Origin: an uncultured Bacilli bacterium
GTDB taxonomy: Bacteria; Bacillota_I; Bacilli_A; RFN20; CAG-631
Assembly: GCA_934215405.1 (NCBI GenBank)
Contig: CAKPZU010000049.1
Span: 1 to 13,055, forward strand
Direction: 5' to 3'
DNA: 13,055 nucleotides
Below the pieces are notes generated by a model that ran no database searches, had not been told where the DNA came from, and worked only from the letters and a program-made list of their open reading frames with translations. A program made the translations under genes and the position numbers. Positions within the stretch are counted from its first letter, which is position 1, and every line of letters begins with the position of its first letter. Positions 7,163 through 13,055 of the stretch are shown piece after piece.

Positions 7163-8272
7163 TTAAATTAACCTACCTTTTCCAACAGCAATAGGGAAAG
7201 AGTCAGTTCCAACTAATTCTTTGTTATCTCTTACAATAACTCTTTTATCTAAAATAACATTTTCAAGGCGAATATCCTCACCAATATCACTTTGCTGCAT
7301 AATTATTGAATTTTTAATTGTTGTATTTTTTCTTACAATAACATTTCTAAAAATTATTGAATTTTCAATAGTACCATTAATAATACAACCATCTGCTACA
7401 AAACTATTTTTAACATTTGCTGATTCTAAATACTTAGTTGGTGTTGAATCCTTATCCTTTGTATAAATTGGATGCTTACTATTAAATATTTCATCTCTAA
7501 CATTTTTATTTAAAACATCCATATTAGCATTATAATAATCCTTTAAGGTTGCTACCTTTTTAGCATAGCATGCAAATGGATAGCCAATTATTTTTAACTT
7601 TCCAATATTTCTTACAATTAAATTAGTTAAATAGCCCTTTTTACCTCTAACCTTTGATTGCTCAATGATATTAATTAAAACCTGTTTATTAACTAAAATA
7701 TAGCCTAAATATCTTTTATTAGAATTTCCGATATTTTCACCAGTATCAATTCCTGTAACATTTTCTTTATTATCAACATATATATATGATTCTGCAGCCT
7801 CTGATTCTTCATTAATTGTTTGATAAGCAATTGAAATATCAGCATTTTTGCTAACATGATTATCGAAAAAATTATTAAATGTTTCATTAATTATTATATT
7901 TGATTCAGCAAGTAAAACATAATCTTGTGTTGAACGCTTTAAAAAATCAAGAACTCCATATAAAATATCTATTCTGCTATCAGAGCCTGTTGAGCTTAAA
8001 TTAGAAAATGGAGGGAATAATGTTAAGCCATATCTTTTACGAGCTAAATTCCATTGCTTACCACTTCCTAAATGACCCATTAAGGAATGATAATTATTTT
8101 GAGTAACCACAGCTACATTTATCATGCCGCTATTAACCATGTTTGATAAAACAAAGTCAACTATTCTATATCTTCCATAAACAGGAAGAGCAGCAAGTGG
8201 ACGAATACTTGTTAATTCATCAAGTTTTGCATAATGTGAATCAGCAAAAACAACGCCTATAACCTTATTCAT
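7163..8272 (-). CDS. glgD: ADP-glucose pyrophosphorylase regulatory-type subunit GlgD
   Basis: GlgD is the second subunit of the GlgC/GlgD glucose-1-phosphate adenylyltransferase of Gram-positive bacteria, usually modulating GlgC rather than carrying full activity. The 369-residue product begins VVFADSHYAKLDELTSIRPLAALPVYGRYRIVDFVLSNMVNSGM, homologous to GlgC's N-terminus but with the catalytic phosphate-binding GGxGxRL replaced by ADSHYAKLDEL, the hallmark of GlgD. The middle lacks the SGDHIYKMDY block: the equivalent is LLAESNIIINETF. The C-terminal third is a left-handed beta-helix with hexapeptide-like repeats (IINGTIENSIIFRNVIVRKNTTIKNSIIMQQSDIGED). AAAGGAGG lies eight or so bases before the ATG. 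Stop of glgC, one base, then ATG; its own stop is again one base before glgA. GlgD in some Firmicutes retains activity, so 'regulatory' is family inference. Confidence 0.95.
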   Translation of the reverse strand: MNKVIGVVFADSHYAKLDELTSIRPLAALPVYGRYRIVDFVLSNMVNSGMINVAVVTQNNYHSLMGHLGSGKQWNLARKRYGLTLFPPFSNLSSTGSDSRIDILYGVLDFLKRSTQDYVLLAESNIIINETFNNFFDNHVSKNADISIAYQTINEESEAAESYIYVDNKENVTGIDTGENIGNSNKRYLGYILVNKQVLINIIEQSKVRGKKGYLTNLIVRNIGKLKIIGYPFACYAKKVATLKDYYNANMDVLNKNVRDEIFNSKHPIYTKDKDSTPTKYLESANVKNSFVADGCIINGTIENSIIFRNVIVRKNTTIKNSIIMQQSDIGEDIRLENVILDKRVIVRDNKELVGTDSFPIAVGKGRLI

Positions 8273-8273
8273 C

Positions 8274-9500
8274 TTACTTTTCCTCCTTTATGTCATTAAC
8301 AATCATTGATAGCTTACCAATATTGACATTTTCACCAATTGTTATATTACAGCCAACAAGCGATAAATCATTTGTACATATTTTCTTATTCACATATTGT
8401 GGTGTTACAACACCTTCCTTATTAATACTAGCATTATTTTTTATCTTACTATCATCACCAATAATAGCATTATGAATATAAACATTATCACCAATTTCAA
8501 CATTATTCATAACAATACTATCACTAATTATTGTATTTTTTCCAACCTTAACATTATGGAATAATACTGAATGATTTACTGTTCCTTCAATTTCACACCC
8601 TTCAGTTACGATTGAATTATTAACCTTAGCAAGAGATGAAATATATTGAGGACGACTAGCCGTATTTCTAGCCATTATTGGCCATGATGGATCAAGGATA
8701 TCTAAATCACAATCAGGATCAAGTAAATCCATATTAGCCTCCCATAATGAGGAAATAGTTCCTACATCCTTCCAATATCCCTTAAAGCCATAAATAAATA
8801 AGCGAAGATCCTTTTTAAGCATATTTGGAATAATATCTTTTCCAAAATCATTTGATGATTCTAAATTATTTTCATCCTCAATTAATTCTTTCTTTAAAAC
8901 ATCCCATTTAAAAATATAAATTCCCATAGATGCTTGGTTGCTTTTTGGAACCTTTGGCTTTTCATTAAATTCAATAATTCTACCATCCTTATTAGCAGTC
9001 AAAATACCAAATCTTGAGGCTTCCTCAAGTGGTACAGTAATTGTAGCAATACTACAATCAGCATCATTAGCAATATGCTTTTCAAGCATTAAGGAATAAT
9101 CCATTTTATAAATATGATCGCCTGATAAAATTAAAACATATTCAGGATCAAATCTTGAAATAAAATTAATATTTTGATAAATAGCATTAGCAGTGCCCTT
9201 GTACCATTCACCTTTTTCAGCACTCATATATGGAGGTAAAATATAAACTCCTCCATCTACAACGTCTAAATCCCAAGGTTGTCCATTTCCAACATAGGTA
9301 TTTAAATCAAGAGGTTGATATTGAGTTAATAAACCAACGGTATTAATACCAGAATTGGCACAATTTGATAAAGCAAAATCAATTATTTTATATTTTGCAC
9401 CAAATGATACGGCAGGCTTTGCAACATTTAATGTTAAAGCTCCAAGTCTACTTCCTTGTCCTCCAGCTAAAATCATTGCAACAATTTTTTTCTTAATCAT
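8274..9500 (-). CDS. glgC: Glucose-1-phosphate adenylyltransferase, catalytic subunit GlgC
   Basis: GlgC makes ADP-glucose and pyrophosphate from ATP and glucose-1-phosphate, the committed step of bacterial glycogen synthesis. The 408-residue protein has every expected block: LAGGQGSRLGALT (11-23) for nucleotide binding, KPAVSFGAKYKIIDFALSNCANSGI, KGTANAIYQN (101-110), the metal-binding SGDHIYKMDY (126-135), FNEKPKVPKSNQASMGIYIF (178-197), and YWKDVGTISSLWEANMDLL (232-250). The C-terminal beta-helix follows with isoleucine- and valine-rich hexapeptide repeats (NHSVLFHNVKVGKNTIISDSIVMNNVEIGDNVYIHNAIIGDD). The start is the ATG one base after the stop of the aminopeptidase gene; AAAGGAA lies within that gene's end. 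With GlgD it should form a heterotetramer, and GlgA uses the product. Identification is firm; allosteric properties cannot be read from sequence. Confidence 0.97.
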   Translation of the reverse strand: MIKKKIVAMILAGGQGSRLGALTLNVAKPAVSFGAKYKIIDFALSNCANSGINTVGLLTQYQPLDLNTYVGNGQPWDLDVVDGGVYILPPYMSAEKGEWYKGTANAIYQNINFISRFDPEYVLILSGDHIYKMDYSLMLEKHIANDADCSIATITVPLEEASRFGILTANKDGRIIEFNEKPKVPKSNQASMGIYIFKWDVLKKELIEDENNLESSNDFGKDIIPNMLKKDLRLFIYGFKGYWKDVGTISSLWEANMDLLDPDCDLDILDPSWPIMARNTASRPQYISSLAKVNNSIVTEGCEIEGTVNHSVLFHNVKVGKNTIISDSIVMNNVEIGDNVYIHNAIIGDDSKIKNNASINKEGVVTPQYVNKKICTNDLSLVGCNITIGENVNIGKLSMIVNDIKEEK

Positions 9501-9501
9501 A

Positions 9502-10743
9502 TTAGTTTTTATTCCTTTCCATATAATCTTCTATATCTTTAATTTCTTTAATTATTTTCTTTGATAAATTAATAGCATGATTTTCTTTAATTAGTAAATC
9601 ATCCTCAATTCTAATTCCAATTCCATATTCTTTAAAATAAAGGCCTGGCTCATTAGAAATTATTGCATTTACAGGTAATGGTGTATCCTTTATAAATGGA
9701 TCATGCGTATCAAGGCCAATACTATGTGATACACTATGGAAATAATGTTTTGATATTTCCTCTTTATTTTTAATTAATGAAGCCTTTAAGCATTCTGTTG
9801 CTAATATATCTTTACATATTTCTTGAAGCTGTCTAATAGTCATATTAGCCTTAGCAATTTTACAAATTTGCTTATTTGCTTTTAAAACTATTGAATATAT
9901 TTTCTTTTGTAGCTCACTAAATTTACCATTTATTGGAAATGTTCTTGATATGTCAGCACAATAATTATTATATTTACATCCTAAATCAAAAAGAATTAAA
10001 TCATTATCCTTTATTAAAGAATTATTATTACTATAATGTAATGTAGTAGCATTAATTCCACTAGCAGCTATAGTTTTAAAAGATACTGGATTGTTTCCTT
10101 CATCTTTTATTGTATAATCAAAAAATGCTTCAAGCTGATATTCATAAATATTAGGTTTAGCATTTCTCATTAATGCTAATATTCCATCATTAGTAATATC
10201 AATAGCTTTTTTAAAGGCTTTAATTTCACATGGTTTTTTAACCATTCTTAGCCTTACTATATTTTCATAAACATTTTTTATATTAAATGCTTTTTTAGCT
10301 TTTTCCTTTAATGTTAAAGCAAATGAATTATAATTGATATTATCTTTTTCTTCTAAATCTAAATACATAACCTTATAATCTTTTAACAATTTAATATCAT
10401 CTTCAAATTCATCTAAATAAGAAATGTTTTCTGGAAAAATTCCAGAAATTTTACTTGCTTCTTTTATAGTTAATCTATGACCAATCCATTTTTCATACAT
10501 TTCATCATATTCGCTTATATATAGTTGTTCAAAATAGCTATCATTGTCTTTTATAATTAATAGATGAACCTCGGTTTGATTAATACCTGTTAAATAATAA
10601 AAATTATTATTTACTTGAAATTCATAATCTTCATCTGCGCTTCTATTAATACTATAGCCACTTGATAGTACTATAATTGCTTTTGTTTCAGTAATGCTTC
10701 TAACTAAATCTTCTCTATTTTTGATATAAAATGCTTTGTTCAT
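9502..10743 (-). CDS. pepP: Xaa-Pro aminopeptidase (M24B, aminopeptidase P type)
   Basis: This cytoplasmic metallopeptidase removes an N-terminal residue preceding proline. The 413-residue length fits the two-domain aminopeptidase P family. The N-terminal domain shows the AMP_N pattern NRSADEDYEFQVNNNFYYLTGI (33-54). The pita-bread catalytic domain contains all five metal ligands: D253 (FDLG), D264 (ADISRTFP), H340 (HSVSHSIG), E365 (SNEPGLYF) and E380 (GIGIRIEDD). Active-site histidines are present at LHY (236) and THD (347). It is the first gene after the divergent promoter region, has AGGAGA before its ATG, and its stop is separated by one base from glgC. A peptidase leading a glycogen operon has no evident metabolic link; it may simply be the promoter-proximal gene. 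Nothing suggests decay. Confidence 0.94.
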   Translation of the reverse strand: MNKAFYIKNREDLVRSITETKAIIVLSSGYSINRSADEDYEFQVNNNFYYLTGINQTEVHLLIIKDNDSYFEQLYISEYDEMYEKWIGHRLTIKEASKISGIFPENISYLDEFEDDIKLLKDYKVMYLDLEEKDNINYNSFALTLKEKAKKAFNIKNVYENIVRLRMVKKPCEIKAFKKAIDITNDGILALMRNAKPNIYEYQLEAFFDYTIKDEGNNPVSFKTIAASGINATTLHYSNNNSLIKDNDLILFDLGCKYNNYCADISRTFPINGKFSELQKKIYSIVLKANKQICKIAKANMTIRQLQEICKDILATECLKASLIKNKEEISKHYFHSVSHSIGLDTHDPFIKDTPLPVNAIISNEPGLYFKEYGIGIRIEDDLLIKENHAINLSKKIIKEIKDIEDYMERNKN

Positions 10744-10766
10744 ATAAAGTTTTTCTCCTATTTATT

Positions 10767-10772
10767 ATTATA
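10767..10772 (-). promoter_or_regulatory. Probable -10 of the pepP-glgCDA operon
   Basis: TATAAT on the minus strand, with a weak TTTATT -35 at 17 bases and no TGn extension. It is about 23 bases before the pepP ATG, and AGGAGA lies between. It stands back to back with the plus-strand promoter at 10803-10811. Confidence 0.5.
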
Positions 10773-10802
10773 AATAAAAATCTATCTTAAATAAAGTAAA
10801 TG

Positions 10803-10811
10803 TGATATAAT
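10803..10811 (+). promoter_or_regulatory. Extended -10 promoter of the cyclophilin gene
   Basis: TGATATAAT on the plus strand (within TGTGATATAAT, 10801-10811), 32 bases before the ATG. The -35 region is not recognisable. AAGGAAAGGG (10828-10837) provides the ribosome binding site. The 11-base element is identical to the one ahead of pth. Confidence 0.65.
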
Positions 10812-10843
10812 TTTTTTAAATTTTTATAAGGAAAGGGAAAAAT

Positions 10844-11362
10844 ATGACAAAAGTATGCATTGAATTATTAAATGGAAAAAAGATGATTGTTGAATTATAT
10901 GAAGATATAGCACCTATTACTGTAGAAAACTTTTTAAAGCTTGTTGATGAGGATTTCTATAAGGGTATTGTTTTTCATAGAGTAATTAAAGATTTTATGT
11001 GTCAAGGTGGTGGCTATTATATAAAGGATAACAAATATATAGATACTAAAGAAGCTCCAAGCATTGTTGGTGAATTTGAAAGTAATGGCTATAAAAATGA
11101 TTTAAAGCATGAGCTTGGAGTTATTTCAATGGCTAGAACAAATAATGTCAATTCAGCCTCATCACAATTCTTTTTATGTGTAGATAATTGCTCTCATTTA
11201 GACAAGCAATATGCTGGATTTGGAAAAATTGTAGATGAAGAATCATTAAATGTCTTAAAGGAATTAAATTCTTATCCAACAGGAATGATTGATTATTCAC
11301 TTACTGATTGGCCAAATACTGATGTTAATAACTATACAATTAAATCAATCTATAGAATTTAA
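10844..11362 (+). CDS. Cyclophilin-type peptidyl-prolyl cis-trans isomerase
   Basis: Cyclophilins speed cis-trans isomerisation of X-Pro bonds in folding proteins. The 172-residue single-domain product has no signal peptide, so it should be cytoplasmic. The catalytic block VFHRVIKDFMCQGGG (43-57) contains the family arginine R46, F51 and Q54. MARTNNVNSASSQFFLC (96-112) matches the substrate groove, with Q108 and F110, and the strand AGFGKIV (124-130) follows. The position of the cyclosporin-contacting tryptophan appears to be leucine or nearby (HLDKQY), as in many bacterial cyclophilins. The C-terminal part (SLTDWPNTDVNNYTIKSIYRI) ends with the usual last strand. It is the only plus-strand gene in the window, transcribed alone: own promoter upstream and own terminator downstream. 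Which of the ppiA/ppiB names applies cannot be decided. Confidence 0.95.
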   Translation: MTKVCIELLNGKKMIVELYEDIAPITVENFLKLVDEDFYKGIVFHRVIKDFMCQGGGYYIKDNKYIDTKEAPSIVGEFESNGYKNDLKHELGVISMARTNNVNSASSQFFLCVDNCSHLDKQYAGFGKIVDEESLNVLKELNSYPTGMIDYSLTDWPNTDVNNYTIKSIYRI

Positions 11363-11373
11363 TATTATAAATT

Positions 11374-11412
11374 AAACTATGAAAAACTTTAAAAAAATTT
11401 CATAGTTTTTTT
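11374..11412 (+). terminator. Intrinsic terminator of the cyclophilin gene
   Basis: AAACTATGAAA (11374-11384) pairs perfectly with TTTCATAGTTT (11398-11408), 11 bp, followed by further T residues; it begins 12 bases after the stop codon. Confidence 0.88.
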
Positions 11413-11424
11413 ATTAAGTAAAAA

Positions 11425-11448
11425 GGATTATGAAAGTCCATTTTTTTT
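11425..11448 (+). terminator. Possible second, weak plus-strand terminator
   Basis: GGATT pairs with AGTCC (one G-U) around ATGAA, at 11425-11439, followed by A and eight T. The stem is only five pairs, so it could be a back-up terminator or chance. Confidence 0.35.
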
Positions 11449-11626
11449 AGAATTTTCCATAGAAATTCACTTAGTTAACAGTTTTTCCTTTCTTGAATGT
11501 TTTGCTAAAAATTTAATTAGTCTACATTAATCTCTTTTCATAATGACAATAAATATGCATTATATAAAAATTAATACTTTAGTTCTTATAATCATTCATA
11601 ATTTTATTGATTCTTAAAAAATTAGG

Positions 11627-11663
11627 AAAAAAAGAAATACTAATAATTTATTCATTAAGTATT
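11627..11663 (-). terminator. Probable terminator of the AroA-like/MBL unit
   Basis: On the minus strand AATACT (11663-11658) pairs with AGTATT (11641-11636); TAAT and ATTA can extend it across a two-base bulge. TC and seven T follow. It begins 12 bases after the metallo-hydrolase stop codon, the right place for a terminator, but the stem is A-U rich and interrupted. Confidence 0.5.
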
Positions 11664-11675
11664 CCATTCTTTTAC

Positions 11676-12446
11676 TTATCTAATTAAAGATTTTCTAATT
11701 ATCATCTCAGCAGTCTCATAAACTGCATAATATGACTTTTCATTAGTAAACATAGTAGCATTACAATCTTGTAATTCTATTTCATTATTTAATAATTTTT
11801 GTGATAAAATTTTTAAATTAATTACTAATTCTTTATTTAAAGGATTATATTTACCAATTCTGCTAGTATATTCTTGACCTAAATGGCCTCCATAAAAATT
11901 AAATTTAAAGCCAAGTGAATCTAAATAATTTAAAAATCTATCTATTTCTTTTATATATGTTGATAGACATGAGGCTTGTTTAACTTGCATCCAAACACCA
12001 CATCCAGAGCCAAATTGGTCACCAGTGAAAACATTTTTATTGTTTATATCAAAGAAAATTGTGCTAGCTTTAGTATGGCCTTGATAAATTTTAGCAATAA
12101 TTTTTCTATCACCTAAATCAAAAGAATGATTATCATTAATGATAATAGCCTTCTTTTTAAGACTTTCATCTTTTATTTCATCTAATTCTTCTTTGGCAAC
12201 ATAAAAATTAGCAAATTCATTTAAATGCCCAATATGATCATAATGAGAATGGGTTAAAGTTACAATTAATTCTTTATTTGTAATTTTTAATATTTCATTT
12301 TTCAAAGATAAATTATTTAAATAGCCACAATCAATTACTAAAGCTTTTTTTGTGCCTATAATGACATAGGTTGTACACATATCATCATCATTTATACAAT
12401 AAGTATCATTATCAAGTTTTGTTATAGTATAATTCATATTAGTCAT
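11676..12446 (-). CDS. Metallo-beta-lactamase-fold hydrolase
   Basis: The 256-residue product has the complete zinc-site pattern of the MBL superfamily: THSHYDH (65-71, with H66, H68, D70, H71), GHT (H124), FTGDQF (D143) and GGHL (H188), with the preceding strand ALVIDCG (35-41). This is the glyoxalase II/hydrolase-type arrangement, so a dinuclear metal hydrolase in the cytoplasm is expected; the substrate cannot be told. The region 148-175 (GSGCGVWMQVKQASCLSTYIKEIDRFLNYL) is less typical and may form the substrate lid. Start: the ATG at 12446 overlaps the end of the AroA-like gene, while the fourth-codon ATG at 12437 follows the stop codon TAA after one base, the same junction seen in the glycogen operon; either would be coupled to the upstream gene. 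The nearest purine-rich site (AAGGAG) is about 18 bases before the first ATG. A probable terminator follows. Confidence 0.88.
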   Translation of the reverse strand: MTNMNYTITKLDNDTYCINDDDMCTTYVIIGTKKALVIDCGYLNNLSLKNEILKITNKELIVTLTHSHYDHIGHLNEFANFYVAKEELDEIKDESLKKKAIIINDNHSFDLGDRKIIAKIYQGHTKASTIFFDINNKNVFTGDQFGSGCGVWMQVKQASCLSTYIKEIDRFLNYLDSLGFKFNFYGGHLGQEYTSRIGKYNPLNKELVINLKILSQKLLNNEIELQDCNATMFTNEKSYYAVYETAEMIIRKSLIR

Positions 12447-13055
12447 TAATAAATTCTATTTTTGCTCCTTTTTCTTTTAGATAATCATAAAAATTATAGT
12501 TTTTAGAATAAATACAATCAGCATTTCTTATAACAACTGGCGTATTTCCTAATAAGCCTAAATATGTTAAAGCCATTAAGACATATGGATTATTTTGGCA
12601 ATCAACCTGAGCTTTTTTTAGACTATCTGTAACAATTATGCTTAGGTTTTGATGCTTTAAATTGCATTCAACATTCATCTTTCTTAATGCCTCTTGCATG
12701 ATTTCATACTCATTTTTAATAATAGGTTTATTTATATCAACACCATTAATAGTACATTTGTTATTGCTTAATATTGCTAAAACCATCATTATTGGTAAGG
12801 AATCAATTGATGATAAAGAAAAGTTATAGACATTTGATTCTTTCTTCTTTACAAAGAATTTGAAAAAATATGATGTGAATTTGAAGGAACTTTTACGTAA
12901 ATACTCAAATAACAAATCGCCATCTTGTGTCGTTACCTGATTATAGTTTGTAACAAGGATTTTATTATCATTTTCTGTTAAAAAATTAGATAATAAAGCT
13001 AAATGTGCTAAATAAAACTTGTCAATTTCTGTTTTTATATTACTATGTATATAGG
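12439..13055 (-). CDS. AroA (EPSP synthase)-like protein, C-terminal part, altered active site
   Basis: The frame is open to the right edge, so only the last 204 residues are present of a family about 420-430 long. The pattern is the C-terminal half of EPSP synthase: VTNYNQVTTQDG at the place of the family's N-P-x-R-T-G turn, then SIDSLPIMMVLAILSNNKCTINGVDINKP, EALRKMNVEC, and NPYVLMALTYLGLLGNTPVVIRNADCIYSKNYNFYDYLKEKGAKI, which follows the E. coli AroA ending closely. The aspartate of SIDSLP (E. coli D313) and the lysine of YSKNY (K411) are kept. The (K)E(S/T)DR motif carrying R344 is replaced by KNEYE, and DHR (H385-R386) by PYV. The protein is therefore unlikely to be a normal EPSP synthase; it could be a degenerating aroA or a paralogue with another job. 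MurA, the related enzyme, fits less well. It leads into the metallo-hydrolase gene with overlapping ends. Confidence 0.72.
   Translation of the reverse strand, partial: YIHSNIKTEIDKFYLAHLALLSNFLTENDNKILVTNYNQVTTQDGDLLFEYLRKSSFKFTSYFFKFFVKKKESNVYNFSLSSIDSLPIMMVLAILSNNKCTINGVDINKPIIKNEYEIMQEALRKMNVECNLKHQNLSIIVTDSLKKAQVDCQNNPYVLMALTYLGLLGNTPVVIRNADCIYSKNYNFYDYLKEKGAKIEFIND

Larger units (their letters stand above)
11363..11675. other. Intergenic region between convergent genes
   Basis: About 310 bases without a supportable gene, rich in A/T runs and in stops on both strands. It holds one strong plus-strand terminator, a weaker plus-strand hairpin followed by eight T, and a weak minus-strand terminator. 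The middle, about 11450-11625, shows nothing I can name. Confidence 0.6.

Noticed and set aside
7705..7887. Minus-strand 60-codon open frame inside glgD
   Set aside because: It is in another frame of a well-conserved GlgD region, so it is a shadow.
9355..9564. Plus-strand 69-codon open frame opposite the glgC start
   Set aside because: It is antisense to the conserved nucleotide-binding motif of GlgC, with no ribosome site or family features.
11429..11449. Tiny open frame after AAAAAGGATT (ATG AAA GTC CAT ...)
   Set aside because: It encodes only six residues before TAG and coincides with a hairpin.
1..13055. Reassigned UGA codon, as in some Mollicutes
   Set aside because: All proteins run full length under the standard code with TGG tryptophans and no in-frame TGA is needed; complete genes end in TAA, so TGA meaning is simply untested here.
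1..13055. CRISPR arrays, insertion sequences, prophage, tRNA or rRNA genes
   Set aside because: No spaced direct repeats, transposase or integrase motifs, attachment sites or structured RNA other than the TPP riboswitch were seen.
12439..13055. MurA rather than AroA-like
   Set aside because: The C-terminal run NTPVVIRNADCIYSKNYNFYDYLKEKGA follows the AroA ending (TPVTI..C..K.F.DYF); MurA's closing domain differs.

Overview
This is an A+T-rich window (roughly three-quarters A+T by eye). The gene content and signals fit a low-GC Gram-positive bacterium of the Bacilli/Erysipelotrichia/Mollicutes-relative group, perhaps a gut lineage; the exact taxon is inference. The main clues are a split GlgC/GlgD ADP-glucose pyrophosphorylase, a GerQ-like spore-coat protein, a TPP riboswitch ahead of an ECF-type thiamine S-component, AGGAGG-type ribosome binding sites, and TAA as the stop of every complete gene. 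Tryptophans in the proteins are TGG-encoded, and nothing requires an altered genetic code. All genes except one cyclophilin lie on the minus strand.

Layout, left to right. (1) 1-3252: most of mfd, the transcription-repair coupling factor, with its C-terminus beyond the left edge; it overlaps the end of pth (3236-3823). A strong extended -10 element sits just ahead of pth. (2) 3856-5648: a unit read leftward as ycxB-like gene, TPP riboswitch with regulated terminator, thiT-like transporter gene, gerQ-like gene, and a strong intrinsic terminator. The riboswitch starts about 9 bases after the ycxB-like stop codon. (3) 5710-10743: an aminopeptidase P gene followed by glgC, glgD and glgA. The three junctions each have a single base between stop and start, so this is a tightly coupled operon making ADP-glucose and the linear alpha-1,4-glucan. 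No branching enzyme or phosphorylase gene is in the window. (4) 10744-10843: a divergent promoter region serving the aminopeptidase/glycogen operon (minus) and the cyclophilin gene (plus, 10844-11362). (5) 11363-11675: non-coding, with terminators for both flanking units. (6) 11676-13055: a metallo-beta-lactamase-fold hydrolase gene whose start overlaps the end of an AroA (EPSP synthase)-like gene that runs off the right edge and has lost several catalytic residues of the family.

Most of the window is ordinary housekeeping and metabolism. I do not see a defence island, mobile element, CRISPR array or obvious undescribed multi-gene system. The points that deserve a second look are the co-transcription of a GerQ-like protein with a TPP-controlled thiamine transporter, the weak P1 helix of the riboswitch, the catalytically altered AroA-like protein coupled to a metallo-hydrolase, and a recurrent extended -10 promoter motif, including one so close to pth that its mRNA may be almost leaderless.
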